Shown: one piece after another, positions 62,302 to 64,000 of the stretch
How the letters are laid out: each line of letters starts with the position of its first letter
How positions within the stretch are numbered: position 1 is the stretch's first letter
Assembly: GCA_004123355.1 (NCBI GenBank)
Contig: SCHM01000002.1
Coordinates: forward strand, 1,240,001-1,304,000
DNA length: 64,000 nucleotides
Direction: 5' to 3'
Origin: Amphirosellinia nigrospora
Taxonomy: Eukaryota; Ascomycota; Sordariomycetes; Xylariales; Xylariaceae
Made by a program: the position numbers and the translations under genes
The notes under the pieces: generated by a model
Databases searched by the model: none
What the model was told of the DNA's origin: nothing
Seen by the model: only the letters and a program-made list of their open reading frames with translations

Positions 62302-63445
62302 GTTATTGGTTAGCAGGCAAATAAGCCGATGAGTATATAGCCGATAGGCCAACGAGGTCAAATAGTTGGATGGAGCTTAAGGGTATTTATGTATTAGTAT
62401 ATAGTACGTAGTGTACGAGATGAGTAATTCACTAACTACGTTACCTGTCGATTCAGCGACAGAGCAAGATATGCTAGGTAAATTGTGACTAGTATCCATT
62501 GGTTTTTTACCTGCATTGCCGAAATAAGAGATCATTCGTCGTCAAATACGAGAATTAGTGGGAAATTTCGTTAGTTTGGATTTTTATTCATCGCGAATCT
62601 CTCAGCCATTCGTGAACGTTGAAGTAATAGCTAGGCTGGAAGCCCCTATTTAAATGAATATAGAGGATAGCAGGCCTATAAAAATAATGAAAGCATAGGC
62701 ATCAGCCTGCATGAAGACGTAGTTTACACAGTTGATTGGCTATTCTCTCCTGTATCCCCTGTATGAACAGACTTTGGCTGTGCTGTAAGGTAACCACGTT
62801 GCATAACATAGCCATCGCATATCCGATTTTCCCTGCTTATGGAAACCATTCCGTTCAGGGACTGGGGCAACTTGTCGGGTATTATGATGAAGACGAAGAA
62901 GCAGGCTATGCGGGGTGGTATCCAAATGGTGTTGGGCTGACTTCACTGTAGGTCGATCCAAATAGGGTAGGTACATCGTTCCCATAGAGCAGGGCTGAAA
63001 TATCTTACTATTGGATTCAATGGCTCGTTTCAAACCCCTCCAGAGTTGTGTAGTTATTACTGAGAAGGCCTTGCTTTTGGCAGGCGAAGCTTGGGAAGTT
63101 TATTACTAGACTCCCTTGAACTTTGAATGTCTTTAAAATCAACAACCACTTATGACCTTGCTTAGTTGATCAAATGCTAGATCAAGACTCTAGAGTTAGG
63201 AAGAGAAGTTGAATCAAGGTCACCCTATAACACATCAAAATAATTCGCCCTCAAGCTGAGTCGAGCTCGCCAAAATCGAGTATATTTAATCCCCCAGGAC
63301 ACCCTGTCGCTTATGGTTGACATAGTTACTGGCCACAGACACCGCGCTGCACTACACCTTTTAGTCTTGGATCAAACAAGGTATGGTCCAGAGAATCATT
63401 GACTTAATCATTATATATGTCATCTTGGTACGCGACGAATCAGTA
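62302..63445. other. Intergenic region between the two NLR-class genes
   Basis: About 1.1 kb, A/T-rich. The 71-codon frame at 62736-62951 shows no domain. A GGTAGGTAC word lies near 62969. Nothing else supported. Confidence 0.45.
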
Positions 63446-64000
63446 ATGGCAACTTCAAATTACAAACCTATGAAGATTATACCGTTGGGTGGGTGTCGCA
63501 CTCCCAAAGGAGCAAACAGCGGCCGTCGCTATGCTGGACGAGAAACACGCCGACCTGCTAGGGTACTAAATGACGATAACACATATACTTTGGGATCTAT
63601 CGGGAATCATAACATCGTCGTGACATGTCTCCCTAAAGGGAAAATAGGCACAGTGTCTGCGACAACAGTAGCAACTCGGATGGCCAACGCTTTCCCGTCT
63701 ATCAAATTCGGTTTAAGTGAGTATTCTCAGCATACCTTTTGTTCGCCTGTTTCCGGACATTGAAGAGAATAAGGCGCCCTCTTAAGGCTCAGATCATCTC
63801 AAAAAAGCATAATCACGCACAAGGTGATGATGACTAACTCATAGTATTCCAGTGGTCGCATAGCTGGTGGCATCTCACTCAAAGTCAGACTAGGCGATGT
63901 TGTCGTTGGCACACCAAGCGGCCAATATCCCGGGTAGTACAGTGGGACTTAGGCAAAGAAGAAGGGGACAAGTTCAAACGAACGGAGCATTGAATAACAC
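63446..64000 (+). CDS. Purine-nucleoside-phosphorylase-like domain of an NLR-class protein (3' part beyond right edge)
   Basis: In fungi this domain (PNP_UDP family) commonly forms the N-terminus of NACHT/NB-ARC proteins with ankyrin or TPR repeats. Seen after correction: a start MANFKLQTYEDYTVGWV, ALPKEQTAAVAMLDEKHADL, then directly readable DDNTYTLGSIGNHNIVVTC, LPKGKIGTVSATTVATRMAN, and FPSIKFGL. After an intron (about 63720-63851) come GGISLKVRLGDVVVGTPSGQ and QWDLGKEEGDKFKRT. Six single bases are missing in 560 bases (near 63450, 63494, 63560, 63856, 63935 and 63988), mostly from G runs. The window ends in this domain, so whether a NACHT module follows cannot be seen. It lies in tandem with the NLR-TPR gene. 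Confidence 0.82.

Noticed and set aside
1-64000. Programmed ribosomal frameshifting as the explanation for the split genes
   Set aside because: Breaks occur in many unrelated genes, at different runs, several per gene, and usually match one missing base. No slippery-site and structure pattern is shared.
56536-64000. Secondary-metabolite gene cluster
   Set aside because: Only one P450 is present; no polyketide synthase, peptide synthetase, terpene synthase or cluster transcription factor was found.
1-64000. CRISPR arrays, insertion sequences, intact transposons, telomeric repeats
   Set aside because: No regularly spaced repeats, transposase or reverse-transcriptase motifs, long terminal repeats or TTAGGG arrays were seen.

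Overview
The window is nuclear DNA of a filamentous ascomycete (Pezizomycotina, probably Sordariomycetes). Genes are split by short introns of about 45-135 bases with GT..AG ends and CTAAC/CTGAC-like branch sites. They lie on both strands without operons. The products are typical fungal housekeeping proteins mixed with filamentous-fungus families (STAND/NLR proteins, CYP52-like P450, M14 carboxypeptidase, N-terminally extended sugar transporter). The genus cannot be fixed from sequence alone.

Layout. 1-2.7 kb (-): USO1/p115 tether, running off the left edge. 3.8-6.9 kb (+): RAT1 exoribonuclease. 8.3-16.8 kb (+): neurofibromin/IRA-type Ras-GAP. 18.8-20.2 kb (-): unrecognised multi-exon gene. 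20.9-22.3 kb (-): secreted M14A carboxypeptidase. 23.3-25.7 kb (-): MFS sugar/polyol transporter. 25.7-29.6 kb: gene-poor. 29.6-31.6 kb (-): ARS-binding protein Abp2. 33.4-34.6 kb (+): peroxisomal carrier PMP47/ANT1. 35.2-37.7 kb (-): NatC subunit MAK10/NAA35. 38.7-39.1 kb (-): ATP synthase epsilon. 39.6-41.1 kb (-): cytochrome bc1 core protein 2. 42.5-44.8 kb (+): RNA polymerase III subunit RPC82. 45.5-46.8 kb (+): mitochondrial GTP/GDP carrier GGC1. 47.7-53.9 kb (+): very long coiled-coil protein built from several kinds of tandem repeat. 54.5-56.2 kb (-): mitochondrial seryl-tRNA synthetase. 56.5-58.4 kb (-): CYP52-like P450. 59.0-62.3 kb (+): NLR-like STAND protein with TPRs. 63.4 kb to the end (+): purine-nucleoside-phosphorylase-like domain, cut by the right edge.

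The left 56 kb is mostly conserved cell machinery (vesicle tethering, RNA decay, Ras signalling, replication, N-terminal acetylation, mitochondrial energy and nucleotide supply, Pol III, mitochondrial translation). The last 8 kb looks accessory: a P450 followed by two genes of the classes used in fungal non-self recognition.

One property governs how the window should be read. Nearly every long gene, including essential ones, carries single-base frame breaks. Most are one base missing from a short run, and restoring it recovers the expected motif. With those bases restored, the exon sums of RAT1, the M14 peptidase, the transporter, PMP47 and MAK10 all become exact multiples of three. I read this as consensus (assembly) error, not pseudogenisation. 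Only the 231-base ATP synthase epsilon gene reads cleanly from end to end.
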